DNA of 64,000 nucleotides from CAG-877 sp963645945 (GTDB lineage Bacteria; Bacillota_I; Bacilli_A; RF39; UBA660), in assembly GCA_963645945.1 (NCBI GenBank), contig CAVIUA010000040.1, positions 1-64,000 on the forward strand, read 5' to 3'. The translations under genes were made by a program, and so were the position numbers. This document shows positions 34,734 through 45,058 of the stretch, one piece after another. Below the pieces are notes generated by a model. It was not told where the DNA came from and made no database searches. It was given only the letters and a program-made list of their open reading frames with translations. Numbering within the stretch: position 1 is the first letter of the stretch; each line of letters starts with the position of its first letter.

Positions 34734-35297
34734 ATGAAAAAGGGTACAATTATAGGTTTGGTTGTTTTAGGGGTATTATTAATATTAGTTTTGGTTGTTA
34801 TAGGAAATTATAATAGTATTGCTACTAGTAGAGAAAATGTTGATACTAAGAGTAGTGATGTAGATGTTTATTTACAAAGAAGAGCTGATTTAATTCCTAA
34901 TTTAGTAAGTACAGTTAAGGGATATATGCAACATGAAGAACAAGTTATTTCTGATATTACTACAGCAAGAGAAAATTTATTAAGTGCTAGTAGTATGTCT
35001 GAAAAAGCAGCAGCAAATGATGAGTTAACTAATGCTATTAATGCTTTAGCAGTGGTAGTTGAAAATTATCCTGATTTAAAAGCAAATACAAATTTTATTA
35101 ATTTACAAGATGAACTTACAGGAGCTGAAAATAGAATATCAACTGCTAGACGTGATTATAATGATGCTGTTAAGGAATATAATACTTTAATTATTAAATT
35201 TCCTAATAGTATTTTAGCTTCTATATTTAAGTTTGAAAAAGCAGAGTACTTTAAAGCTGATGAAGAAAAAACTGAAGTTCCTAATGTAGAGTTCTAA
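34734..35297 (+). CDS. lemA: LemA family protein
   Basis: A 187-residue protein with an N-terminal membrane helix (LVVLGVLLILVLVVIGNYNS) followed by the LemA helical bundle. DVYLQRRADLIPNLVSTVKG, ENYPDLKANTNFINLQDEL and AENRISTARRDYNDAVKEYN are diagnostic. LemA proteins are exposed outside the membrane; their role is poorly defined, but they are often encoded with TPM-domain proteins such as the next gene, one base downstream. A second lemA is at 61199. Confidence 0.93.
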   Translation: MKKGTIIGLVVLGVLLILVLVVIGNYNSIATSRENVDTKSSDVDVYLQRRADLIPNLVSTVKGYMQHEEQVISDITTARENLLSASSMSEKAAANDELTNAINALAVVVENYPDLKANTNFINLQDELTGAENRISTARRDYNDAVKEYNTLIIKFPNSILASIFKFEKAEYFKADEEKTEVPNVEF

Positions 35298-35298
35298 T

Positions 35299-36228
35299 AT
35301 GAAAAAGAAATTATTTTTGGTACTAGTATTAGTACTTTTTCCTTTTAATTGTTTTGCATTAGTTAGTCCTACAAATGAATTTTATATAAATGATTATGCT
35401 AATATTCTTAGTGATGATGTTGAACAATATATTCTTTCTAGATCAGTTGATTTAAAAAGTAAAACTGATGCTCAGATTGTTGTTGTTACTGTTGAAAATT
35501 TAGAAGGAATGAGTTTGGAAGATTATGCTACTAAATTATTTAGGAAATTTGGAATAGGAGATTCTGAGAAGAATAATGGTTTGCTGTTACTTTTATCTTT
35601 AGAAGAACGTCAATTTAGAGTTGAAGTTGGATATGGTTTAGAAGGAGTATTAACCGATGGTCTTACAGGAAGATATCAAGATCAATATATTATTCCATAT
35701 TTAAAAAATAATGACTGGGATACTGGTGTTAAAACTGGATATACAGCATTTTACAAAAAACTTTGTGATTATTATGATATAGAAGCATTAGATGATACCA
35801 TTGTAATAACTGATTTTGATGAATATTTAGAAGATGACGATAGTGATGATATTATTGGTTCTTTAATAGCTCTTATTTGGACGTTTTCAGTTATTGGTTT
35901 TATGCAAGGTAGATATTCATCGCTTGTTAGTAAGAAAAAGAAAGGTAAATTGTGTACATTTTATATTGTTGCTTCAATATTATTATTGGTTTTCCTTTTC
36001 GCAATGATTTTTTTAGTTTCGTATTTATTTTGGTTACCAATTTTAGTATTTAAAGAAATCTTTTTTGTTATTGGTATAGCTAGTACTAAGTCTGGTTCTA
36101 GTGGAGGACACTCAAATCGTTGGTCATATTCTTCTAACAGTAGCTGGTCATCATCGAGTTATTCTTCTGGAGGTTTTTCTGGTGGAGGAGGATCATCTGG
36201 TGGAGGCGGAAGCTCAAGAGGATTTTAA
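35299..36228 (+). CDS. YgcG-type TPM-domain membrane protein
   Basis: A 309-residue exported protein: signal peptide (LFLVLVLVLFPFNCFA), a TPM domain with FYINDYANILSDDVEQYI and ALEERQFRVEVGYGLEGVLTD-type blocks (residues about 27-160), two or so membrane helices (about 180-265), and a Gly/Ser tail ending GGGSSRGF. This layout is typical of YgcG proteins paired with LemA. The family is thought to act in membrane or photosystem maintenance in other organisms; the role here is unknown. Confidence 0.9.
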   Translation: MKKKLFLVLVLVLFPFNCFALVSPTNEFYINDYANILSDDVEQYILSRSVDLKSKTDAQIVVVTVENLEGMSLEDYATKLFRKFGIGDSEKNNGLLLLLSLEERQFRVEVGYGLEGVLTDGLTGRYQDQYIIPYLKNNDWDTGVKTGYTAFYKKLCDYYDIEALDDTIVITDFDEYLEDDDSDDIIGSLIALIWTFSVIGFMQGRYSSLVSKKKKGKLCTFYIVASILLLVFLFAMIFLVSYLFWLPILVFKEIFFVIGIASTKSGSSGGHSNRWSYSSNSSWSSSSYSSGGFSGGGGSSGGGGSSRGF

Positions 36229-36242
36229 TTTATGAGTATTAT

Positions 36243-36273
36243 AATGTCTATCTCATTGATAGACATTTTTTCT
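36243..36273 (+). terminator. Terminator of lemA-ygcG
   Basis: AATGTCTATC (36243-36252) pairs with GATAGACATT (36258-36267), followed by TTTTTC. Confidence 0.7.
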
Positions 36274-36313
36274 TTTGTTTTGTATAATTAAATATATAAT
36301 GGAGTGATTTATA

Positions 36314-37114
36314 ATGAGTGATGTATTTAGTATTGAAAAAGCTAATATTTATGAAGACCAGGATAATTATTATTTCTTTAGGGCTCTTAATCTAAATGAC
36401 TGTAGAGATGCCGATGATGGTGTTATTACAAATGATTCTGGATTAGTTAATCGAGTTAGAACTGATAGAGAAAGGTATACTGGTGAGTCTAGATATGCTT
36501 TTTCGTCAGCTGTTTCTTTAGAAGAAGTTACAGATCATATTAAAATACATCAGTCTAAAACAACTAATTGTATTTCTTTAACTAGTAATGCTAATACCGC
36601 TATTACATATGGTAGAGGATATTATAGGGATAGATATATACTTGTTAAAGTTCCTAAAAAAGAACTTGGTAGTAAAGTATTTCAAGCTGGACCTTATATG
36701 TTGGATGAGATAAATAAGGCAATTAATGAGGTACTTGAAAGTAAAGATGGAGCAGAAAGAGAAAAATATGAAAGACTTTTTTCAAGAGTTGATGAATGCA
36801 AGACAAGCAATAGTTTGGAGACTTTAAAGCAACTTTTAGTAGATGATAATTTAGTTTCTTTAGAGAATAGAAAAAGAGAAGAAGACAGCTTTGTTAATGG
36901 CTTGGATTTTAATATGACAAAGTCGGTTAATTATAATGCGTTAGATGAAGAAGCTAATTTAGAAAAGAATAAGACTATTCTTAAACTTGATATTTTAAGT
37001 GAACAAATATTGCCTAGAATATCTAATAAACTTTTAATAGCAACGGTAGGTGGTGCTTTTTCTTCATCTGAATTAATTCATTATGGAGATATTGAACCTA
37101 GTGAATTAAGATAA
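36314..37114 (+). CDS. ADP-ribosyltransferase-like N-terminal domain protein, in frame with the helicase
   Basis: The 266-residue product has NYYFFRALNLNDCRD, then HIKIHQSKTTNCISLTSNAN and TAITYGRGYYRDRYILVKVP. The order Arg, then Ser-x-Thr-Ser, resembles the NAD-binding core of ADP-ribosyltransferases, but a catalytic Glu is not securely placed, so this is a fold-level guess. The ATG follows GGAGTGATT. After its TAA (37112-37114) the same frame stays open for five codons into the helicase at 37130, whose own ribosome binding site is badly spaced. The two may be one protein interrupted by a stop codon. Confidence 0.6.
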   Translation: MSDVFSIEKANIYEDQDNYYFFRALNLNDCRDADDGVITNDSGLVNRVRTDRERYTGESRYAFSSAVSLEEVTDHIKIHQSKTTNCISLTSNANTAITYGRGYYRDRYILVKVPKKELGSKVFQAGPYMLDEINKAINEVLESKDGAEREKYERLFSRVDECKTSNSLETLKQLLVDDNLVSLENRKREEDSFVNGLDFNMTKSVNYNALDEEANLEKNKTILKLDILSEQILPRISNKLLIATVGGAFSSSELIHYGDIEPSELR

Positions 37115-37129
37115 ATACAGAAGGAAGTA

Positions 37130-40100
37130 ATGGATGTTTTGTCTTTACTTCAACAAATGCCTAGCAATTTAGAATTTATTGATGAAATTAAAGATAGAGT
37201 GCTTAATTGTGTAAGTACAAGAATATTTTCTGGTGAATTTAATTATAGTGATTTTGATTTAGTTGATAGAGATTTATCGATTGATAATATGTATGAAGTT
37301 TTTGGTAATGGTAGAGTTTCTTATGGCGAGGCTAGAGAATTATATAGAAAAGCTTATTATTTAGCTAAGTCAAGACTTAGGGCTATTAAAAGTGTTAGTT
37401 TATTGAATACTATTTTAGATAATAATCCTAAATATAGTGAAACACTTGAATATATTGCTAAAAATGGATATGGTATTGAACCGGAAATTACGACTAGAGT
37501 TTCTAAAGACTTGGTTACAGTATCTGAATCGGTTAGTTTGGATATAAGTAGTAAAGATATTGAATTAGTTAATTATATTAATAGTTTAAGTGAAGGTCAG
37601 TTAAATACGGTGTTAAATCATCCGAATGACGCAATTAGAGTATTTGCAGCTAGACATTTCTTTGATGATTTTTCTAGACATACTGTAAATAGAGAAGAAT
37701 ATATTGCTGATAGTTTGATTGATTTGTTAGATTTAAGTAAGTTTGGTGTTAAATTTAATTTAAGCCCTGAACAAAGAGAAGATATTAAGAATAGAATTTT
37801 AGAATTTAATTTAGAAGAGTTATATTCATATTGTAGTTCTAATGGTGTTTTGGAAAAAGATATGGCTAGAATAGTCTTTACTAATTTGATTAAAGGAACA
37901 AAAGATTTTAATACAAAGGATACTTTTACTTTAGAAGAATTAGAATGGTTCATTGGTTATAATGCAATTAAAGATACTAATATAAAGTTACTTGCTTATC
38001 AAAGACCTATAATTAGAAGAATTAAAGAAAAATATGAGGATAAACAATTTACGGCTGCTGTTATGCCTACTGGAACTGGTAAAACTTATATTAGTTTAGC
38101 TATGATGAATGAGTTCGAAAAAACGGCTAATGGTTTAAGTGAAAATAATCATGCTAAAATATTGTATTTAGCTCCTAATGTTGAAATACTTGATCAATTA
38201 AAGAGAACTATTAGAAAGGCATATCATCCAGAAGAACATCTTGGTCAAGATATTGATACGGTTATAAAGGAGGTTTTTCCTAATTTAGTTTTATCAACAT
38301 ATCAGAATTTAGCTGATAATAGTAGTATTGGTATAGGGCCTGATGGCAAAAAAGAAATTAGTTTAAAAGAAGATTTTAGAGATCAATTTGACTTTATAGT
38401 TTTAGATGAATTACATAGAACTGGAGCTCCTGAATGGTATAGTTCTATTGGTATGCTTTTAGATAGTCAGGATGAAAAGACGAAGATTTTAGGTATAAGT
38501 GCAACACCTGAAAGAGATGTTGATTTTAAAGATATGACAGATTTCTGGGCTAGAAGATATGACTATAGTGAAGATGAAATTTTACTAGGTGAACAAATGG
38601 CTTATAATATGGATCTTATAAAAGCTATAGATTTAGGATTAGTTAATTAACCAGTAATTATCAATTGCTTGTATTCATTGATTGCTGATGGTACTATGGA
38701 TGATTTGGAATTGTCAATTGATGATTTATTGGATGAAAATATAAAAAGCACAGAAAAAGCTAAATATGAGAAGTTAAGACGAAATGTTGAAAATTCTGAT
38801 GGTATAGAAAAAATCATTGGAGATAATATAAAAGAAGGAAGTAAATTTATTGTATTTTTACCTGTTACTAGAAGAGATGATGGTACTTTTACTTTAGATG
38901 ATGGAGAAGAAATTGAAGGTAGTAAAGCAAGTTAAATAATAAGAGATTATCAAACTTTATTTATACAGTATTTATATGCCAATAAATATTTTAATGAACA
39001 TGCTCAGATATATGACATTTATGATAAATTGGCAGCTGGAGAGGCTCTTGGCAATGAAGAAATATCTTATTTAGAAAGTGAAAAGGATAATTTGTTACTG
39101 TTGTCAAAAGTCAGTATTTCATATAAGCCAATGGCTTTAAATACACAAATTGAAGAAATATCTTCAACAATTATTTCTTCGTTGGGCTGGAATGAGTTAG
39201 ACAAGAATGAACTTGTGACAAGACTTAATGAAGTTATGGGTGATGAAGTAGAAAATTATTCAATGCTTGGAGAATATTCTAATGGTAGAAATAAATCAGA
39301 GTTATATAGTTTTAGTAATTCAAGAAGTAAGAAAAGAAAATTAATGTTTGTTATAAACAAGTTAAATGAAGGTACACATGTTGAAGATGTAGACGGAATT
39401 GTCTGGTTAAGAACATTGAACGATAATTCCAGAATTTTGTTTCAACAACAACTAGGTAGATGTATAAGGGCTAATTTGCCAGATAGACCGGCAAAGACAC
39501 CTATAGTATTAGACTTGGTTAATAATACGGTAACAGTTAAGTTAAAAAAAGGCGAATTACAGGAGTCTAGAGATTTAAGTAACTTAGATAGTTTGATTGA
39601 TTGGTTAGATGATAATAATAGAATACCAAATATTAATAGTGAAAATATCACTGAATATGAATATGCTAAATTTATAAAAGTTTTACAAGATAGATATGTT
39701 AAATATTTTGATGAAGATGTTTTACAAGAAAACAAGAATACTTTAAATATTCAGATTATTAAAAGAATTCTTTCTAAAGGTTCTGAAGCTGGTTTATGGG
39801 ATGTTGAAATATTAGATAAAAATGATAAATATACCGATGATATTAAGAAAAACAGTGTTACTGATTATTCATTTATTGGAAGACTCCAAGTAAGTTCTGA
39901 AATACATGACTTTTTAGAATTACAAGGAGAAATTAGTTCATATGAGCCAACTGATCTTGAGACAAAATTTGAAGAGTATTGTCAAATTTTAACTAATTTG
40001 AAGGAACAAGGACTAAATCCTAATTTAAGAATAGGAGATAAAGTACTCGTTAATGAAGAAGGAAGCTTGGAAGTTATAAGTGTGCCATCGGTTCGTAAAG

Positions 40101-40429
40101 AAGGTAAGCCAAATCTTTCTATAATAAATGGTAGAAAAGAGACAGAAATTGAATGGAGAGAAAGGAAGAAAAAATATTCATCTAAAGAGGCTATTCCTGT
40201 TGGTAACTGGCTATATAAAAATTATTCTGAATTTACTCATTCTATGAGGGATAGATTAATAGATCTCGGCTATACTAAAGGTGAAGAGAGCCTAAAAAGA
40301 AGAACTGCACATGCTAAAAAGAAGGCTGATTTTGATGATAACAGTACCTTTGGTAAGGTTGTTACTGAGGTTTCCAAAGGAGCTTTAGATAATAAAGATA
40401 CTGATGTGAAAGCTGGTGATAAGAAATGA
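37130..40429 (+). pseudogene. SF2 DEAD/DEAH-type helicase interrupted by two in-frame TAA codons
   Basis: One frame runs from 37130 to TAA 40427-40429, broken at TAA 38648-38650 and TAA 38933-38935 without any frameshift. The first part (506 residues) has Walker A MPTGTGKT, the DExH box VLDELHRTGAP and motif III GISATPERD. The last part has helicase motifs V and VI (FVINKLNEGTHVEDVDG, FQQQLGRCIR) and a helicase-associated C-terminal region (FEEYCQILTNLKEQGLNPN). All motifs of a working superfamily 2 helicase are therefore present in order, separated by two nonsense codons. With the upstream 36314 gene the frame spans 1,371 sense or stop codons. Recent inactivation, stop readthrough or assembly error are all possible. 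Confidence 0.75.
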
Positions 40430-40686
40430 TGGAAAGTTATTATGAGTTAGTTGATTCTTTTAAAGACTTGGATGTTTATGATAAGAAAGAAGAAATAATT
40501 AATGAATTATTAAGCTTATTAAAACTTCTGTCTGTAGTTAATAAAAATTCGGATGTTATGAATGAAGTATTACCTGTTATACAGAGTCATGATGATGAAG
40601 AGGAATACTTTGATGAGTTATTTACAATAATCATATCTTTGAAGGAAGAATATGCTAAGTTAATAGATAGAGATTATTTAGATTAA
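40426..40686 (+). CDS. Small acidic protein overlapping the helicase end
   Basis: An 86-residue acidic helical protein (ESYYELVDSFKDLDVYDKKE ...). Its ATG overlaps the helicase TAA (ATGA-type overlap of four bases), which implies translational coupling to the helicase reading frame. Family unknown. Followed by a terminator at 40685-40710. Confidence 0.55.
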   Translation: MMESYYELVDSFKDLDVYDKKEEIINELLSLLKLLSVVNKNSDVMNEVLPVIQSHDDEEEYFDELFTIIISLKEEYAKLIDRDYLD

Positions 40687-40710
40687 TAGCAAGAAAAACT
40701 TGCTATTTTT
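40685..40710 (+). terminator. Terminator before mutS
   Basis: AATAGCAAG (40685-40693) pairs with CTTGCTATT (40699-40707), followed by T residues. Confidence 0.65.
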
Positions 40711-40711
40711 C

Positions 40712-40754
40712 TTTATTTGATAAAGTATTTTTGTTATAATATTTTTTGGTGAAG
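40712..40754 (+). promoter_or_regulatory. Promoter and close ribosome binding site of mutS
   Basis: Extended -10 TG-T-TATAAT (40732-40740), with a weak -35 (TTTATT at 40712-40717). GGTGAAG begins near 40748, so the leader before ATG 40758 is about 11 nt. Confidence 0.45.
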
Positions 40755-40757
40755 TAT

Positions 40758-43310
40758 ATGAAACGCAGTGAAGTAGATAGAGAAAAATTAAGTCCTATGA
40801 TGCAACAATATATGGAGATAAAGGATAAATACGAAGATAGTATTATCTTTTTTAGACTTGGAGATTTTTATGAGATGTTTTTTGAAGATGCAATACTTGC
40901 TTCACACGTTTTAGAGTTAACTTTAACTGGCAAACAAGCAGGATTAGATGAAAGAGTTCCAATGTGTGGTGTTCCTCATCATGCTTATGCTTCATATGTA
41001 GATGAATTAATAGATAAAGGCTATAAAGTTGCGATATGTGAACAATTAGAGGACCCTAAAGAAACTAAAGGAATGGTTAAAAGAGATGTTGTTCAAATAG
41101 TTACTAAGGGTACAAGACTTGATTCTAATATAGACGCTAAAAGTAATAATTATATTGCTAATATATATGACTTTTCATATTGTTATGGGGTTAGTTATGC
41201 AGATGTTTCTACGGGAGAAGTTTATGTTACTTTAATTGATGGAGAAAAATATAAAGTAATTAAAGAAGTAGTCAGAAATGGTTTTAGAGAAGTTATCGTT
41301 AATGACTTAATAGATAGAGAAATAGTAGAAGAATTACGAACTAATTATGGAATACTTGTTAGTATTACTAAAGAAGAATTAGATGATAAAAATTATGAAT
41401 ATATTTATAAAGATTTAGAAGATGTTAGACTTACACAAACTTTAAAACATTTACTGTATTACATAGTTGATACTAAAAAGGGGGATTTACATCATTTACA
41501 AAAAGCTATTGTAGTTAAATCAAGTGAATATTTAGAATTTGATATTAATACAAAAAAGAATTTAGAATTAATTGAAACACTTAGAAATAGAGAAAGACAA
41601 TATAGTTTATTCTGGTTACTTGATAAGAATAAGACTGCTATGGGATCTAGATTTTTAAAACATAATATTGAAAATCCTTTAACATCTAAAGAAGAATTAG
41701 AAAGACGATATAATTATGTATCTAAATTATCTACAGAATTTATTTTGAGAGATGATTTAATAAAAGCTTTAGACGAAGTTTACGATTTAGAAAGAATTGC
41801 TGGTAGAGTTACATATGGTAATTTAAATGCTAAAGATTTATTACAATTAAAAGGATCTTTAGAAGCTCTTCCAAGGATTAAAGAAATATTAACTACTATT
41901 GGCTATGACAAAGAAATAGAAATTTTTGATGACTTATATTCATTACTTGATAGAGCAATATTACCAGATGCACCTTTTACTTTACATGAGGGACATTTAA
42001 TTAAACCTGGATATAATGAAGAACTTGATGAATTAAAAGATATTAGTGCTGGTTCTAAAGACTTTATTTTAGAGATAGAGCAACAAGAAAGAGAAAAGAC
42101 TGGTATTAAAAATTTAAAAGTTGGATTTAATAAAGTATTTGGATATTATATTGAAGTGCCTAAGGGACAAAAACATTTAATTAAAGATGAATATGGATAT
42201 GAAAGAAGACAAACTTTAACTAATTGTGAAAGATTTATTACACCAATATTAAAAGAAAAAGAAAATATTATACTAGGTGCAGAAGATAAGATTATTAATC
42301 TTGAATATAAGTTATTTATGGATATTAGAGAAGTAGTTAAAAGATATGTTTTTAGATTACAAAGACTTTCTAAAATAATTAGTGAAGTTGATATGTTACA
42401 AGCATTTTCTATTGTTTCTGATAATTATAAGTTTGTAAGACCAGAAATTGTTTCGGATAGAACTGTTAAAATGATAGGATGTCGTCATCCAGTGGTTGAA
42501 CAAGTTATGAAGGATAAGTATGTTCCTAATGATATTATTATGGATAAGACTACTGATATTTTATTAATTACTGGTCCTAATATGGCTGGTAAATCTACTT
42601 ATATGAGACAATGTGCTATTACTGTTATTATGGCTCAGATTGGATGTTTTGTACCATGTAAGAGTTGTGCTATGCCTATTTTTGATAAGATATTTACTCG
42701 TATTGGTGCTTCGGATGATTTAGTTTCTGGACAGTCTACTTTTATGGTTGAAATGAGAGAAGCTAATTATGCAATTAGTGAAGCTACACCTAATAGTTTG
42801 ATTTTATTTGATGAACTTGGTCGTGGTACGGCTACATATGATGGTATGAGTTTGGCACAAGCTATACTTGAATATATTCATGATAAGATTAAGGCTAAGA
42901 CAATGTTTTCGACTCATTATCATGAACTAACTGTTTTAGAAAAAGATCTTAAACATTTAAAAAATGTACATGTTTCAGCAGTTGAAGAAGATGGTAAAAT
43001 TACATTTTTACATAAAGTAAAACCTGGTTCAGTAGATAAGAGTTATGGTATTCATGTTGCTTCTTTAGCGAAATTACCTGATAGTTTGATAAAAAGAGCT
43101 GATGAAATACTTAGTGTATATGAAAAGAAGAATGTTAAAAAAGAAACATTTACGCAAACTTCATTATTTGAACTTAGTGAAAGTGAAGTTGAAGTTAAAA
43201 CTAATCCAATAGAAGAGAAAGTTAGAGAAATTAATCCTTTGGAAATGACACCAATGGAAGCTTTATCATTTCTTTATGAATTAAAAAAAGAAATTAAAGA
43301 TAAAAAGTAA
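40758..43310 (+). CDS. mutS: DNA mismatch repair protein MutS
   Basis: MutS recognises mismatches and recruits MutL. The mismatch-binding FFRLGDFYEMFFEDA block, with the conserved Phe-x-Glu, is at the N-terminus; the connector and clamp domains follow. The ATPase has Walker A GPNMAGKST, then DDLVSGQSTFMVEM and Walker B LILFDELGRGT. Length is 850 residues from the ATG at 40758, which follows GGTGAAG. It is unlinked to mutL (10568), and instead sits next to helicase and ADP-ribosyltransferase-like genes. Confidence 0.96.
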   Translation: MKRSEVDREKLSPMMQQYMEIKDKYEDSIIFFRLGDFYEMFFEDAILASHVLELTLTGKQAGLDERVPMCGVPHHAYASYVDELIDKGYKVAICEQLEDPKETKGMVKRDVVQIVTKGTRLDSNIDAKSNNYIANIYDFSYCYGVSYADVSTGEVYVTLIDGEKYKVIKEVVRNGFREVIVNDLIDREIVEELRTNYGILVSITKEELDDKNYEYIYKDLEDVRLTQTLKHLLYYIVDTKKGDLHHLQKAIVVKSSEYLEFDINTKKNLELIETLRNRERQYSLFWLLDKNKTAMGSRFLKHNIENPLTSKEELERRYNYVSKLSTEFILRDDLIKALDEVYDLERIAGRVTYGNLNAKDLLQLKGSLEALPRIKEILTTIGYDKEIEIFDDLYSLLDRAILPDAPFTLHEGHLIKPGYNEELDELKDISAGSKDFILEIEQQEREKTGIKNLKVGFNKVFGYYIEVPKGQKHLIKDEYGYERRQTLTNCERFITPILKEKENIILGAEDKIINLEYKLFMDIREVVKRYVFRLQRLSKIISEVDMLQAFSIVSDNYKFVRPEIVSDRTVKMIGCRHPVVEQVMKDKYVPNDIIMDKTTDILLITGPNMAGKSTYMRQCAITVIMAQIGCFVPCKSCAMPIFDKIFTRIGASDDLVSGQSTFMVEMREANYAISEATPNSLILFDELGRGTATYDGMSLAQAILEYIHDKIKAKTMFSTHYHELTVLEKDLKHLKNVHVSAVEEDGKITFLHKVKPGSVDKSYGIHVASLAKLPDSLIKRADEILSVYEKKNVKKETFTQTSLFELSESEVEVKTNPIEEKVREINPLEMTPMEALSFLYELKKEIKDKK

Positions 43311-43347
43311 TTATTATGATATAATCTATTTAAGATGGTGATGTTAA

Positions 43348-44655
43348 TTGAAAGAAATAGAAAAGGCTTTTATAGTTAATGCAGGTAATTCATATACACC
43401 TGATGATTATGGTGTTATTTTATATCGAGATGGTACGCGTGAATATTTAGATACTGGTACATTTTTAGATAGATTAAATAGTGAATCTAATACTTTAAGA
43501 GAAATACCAAGTATAACAAAAATGCAATTTGTTACTGATTATTCTTATTTTAAAGATGAATTTAATGATTTTGTTCATAGTCAGAATAATGTAAAGGACA
43601 GAAAAGCAAAAATTGTAATGGAGAGACTTGGTTTGGACTTTAATACAATGTATGATATTTATGAATATGAATCATATAAAAAGGCTTCGGATGAAGAATC
43701 GGTTAATCGAATTGATTCATTTGTTGATAGATGCTTTGAAATTGCTTCTAGTGAGTGTAGAAGATCAGGTATTTCTTATAATAGGAATAAAAAAGAAATT
43801 ATTGAAAGCGTTTTGAGTAAGACAGTAAAAAATGAAAGTTATCCTTCTGGCATAGATATAAGTTTTTGTACTAGTCGTGATGCTGTCTATGATAAATATG
43901 ATGAAGATGTTAATCAAGCTAGTAATAGTAGAGATTTAGATAAAATTTCTAAAGATTATAGATATATTAGACAATTTTATCTTATTTCTTATTTATCTTC
44001 ATTTATGGGAAATGAGAGTGATTTTCTTCTTGCTTTAGTTGATAATGCATATCCTAATCGGAATTTAATTTTAGAGAATTGGACTGAGTTTTTCTCTGTA
44101 TGCAGGGAATATTCTGGTATAATTGACGCTGTTAATGAATGTTCAAATGATTCAGAAAAGTTAAAAGCTGATTTTGATTTACTTAACCTTGAAAGTAATA
44201 AGAAATTTATGAATGATTTGGATTTATTACTTGAACATAATCCAGATGAAGAAACATATTATTTTCATGCTACTAATTCTAGAACTAGTGCACAAAATAT
44301 CTTGGATAAAGGTTTATATATGTATGCTGATGATTTAAGTTCTACTACTTATCCTGAACTTACTAAGAAAGACGTGCTAAGTTATGAATATGGAAATGGA
44401 TTAGGTAATAGTGCTACATATGTTGTGGTACTTAAGTGTAGAGAAGGAGATAATATAGTTAGAAATACAACTGATTTTGAAAAGAAAGAAAGTGTTGGTG
44501 TTTCTAGAAGAATGGCTTTGGTTTCTGAAGAATGTGATTATATAGTTGATCCTGAAAATATCGTTGGATTTATTGATAGAAAAAAAGGAGAGGTTGTTTT
44601 TAACAAAATGGTAAAAAAAGATACTAATTCTAAGGAGGGTAAAAATGAAAAGTAG
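43348..44655 (+). CDS. Unknown protein with ADP-ribosyltransferase-like C-terminal domain
   Basis: A 435-residue protein starting with TTG 43348 six bases after GGTGAT; an extended -10 TGATATAAT lies near 43317. The first 300 residues are helical and unrecognised. The C-terminal 120 residues read YYFHATNSRTSAQNILDKGL, then SSTTYPELTKKDV and SATYVVVLKCREGDNIV. The His-x-Thr followed by 'NILxxGL' is the start of PARP/KptA-like ADP-ribosyltransferase folds. The catalytic Glu is not certain. It overlaps nusB by 11 bases, so it is co-transcribed with housekeeping genes. Confidence 0.6.
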   Translation: MKEIEKAFIVNAGNSYTPDDYGVILYRDGTREYLDTGTFLDRLNSESNTLREIPSITKMQFVTDYSYFKDEFNDFVHSQNNVKDRKAKIVMERLGLDFNTMYDIYEYESYKKASDEESVNRIDSFVDRCFEIASSECRRSGISYNRNKKEIIESVLSKTVKNESYPSGIDISFCTSRDAVYDKYDEDVNQASNSRDLDKISKDYRYIRQFYLISYLSSFMGNESDFLLALVDNAYPNRNLILENWTEFFSVCREYSGIIDAVNECSNDSEKLKADFDLLNLESNKKFMNDLDLLLEHNPDEETYYFHATNSRTSAQNILDKGLYMYADDLSSTTYPELTKKDVLSYEYGNGLGNSATYVVVLKCREGDNIVRNTTDFEKKESVGVSRRMALVSEECDYIVDPENIVGFIDRKKGEVVFNKMVKKDTNSKEGKNEK

Positions 44656-45049
44656 AAGTGAGTTAAGAGATATTATTGTTAAAGTTCTTTATCAAGCTAA
44701 TTTGTTTGATGAGGCTAAAGTTAATTATAATGTTGATGAATTAATTAAGGAACAATTTGATGTTCAAAACGAGTTTGTTGATACTTGTGTTAAAGGGATA
44801 TTAGAAAATAAAAAGGAAATTTATAAACTTGCTGATAGTAAGCTTAATAAATGGACTATGGATAGATTAAATAAAGTTGATCAAGCTATTATAGCTCTTG
44901 GTATTTTTGAACTTAAATATATTGATACACCTAGTGTAGTAGCAATTAATGAAGCTATTGAATTATCTAAGACTTATTCTGAACCTGCTGTTACTAAAAT
45001 GATTAATGGCGTTTTAGATAAGATATATCATGATGTAGAAAAATGTTAG
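44645..45049 (+). CDS. nusB: Transcription antitermination factor NusB
   Basis: NusB binds boxA RNA with NusE (S10) in rRNA antitermination. The 134-residue protein begins RSELRDIIVKVLYQAN and ends with SVVAINEAIELSKTYSEP and KMINGVLDKI, the strongest NusB signatures. Start ATG 44645 follows AAGGAGGG and overlaps the preceding gene. xseA begins at the stop codon. Confidence 0.95.
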   Translation: MKSRSELRDIIVKVLYQANLFDEAKVNYNVDELIKEQFDVQNEFVDTCVKGILENKKEIYKLADSKLNKWTMDRLNKVDQAIIALGIFELKYIDTPSVVAINEAIELSKTYSEPAVTKMINGVLDKIYHDVEKC

Positions 45050-45058
45050 GTGAGAAAT

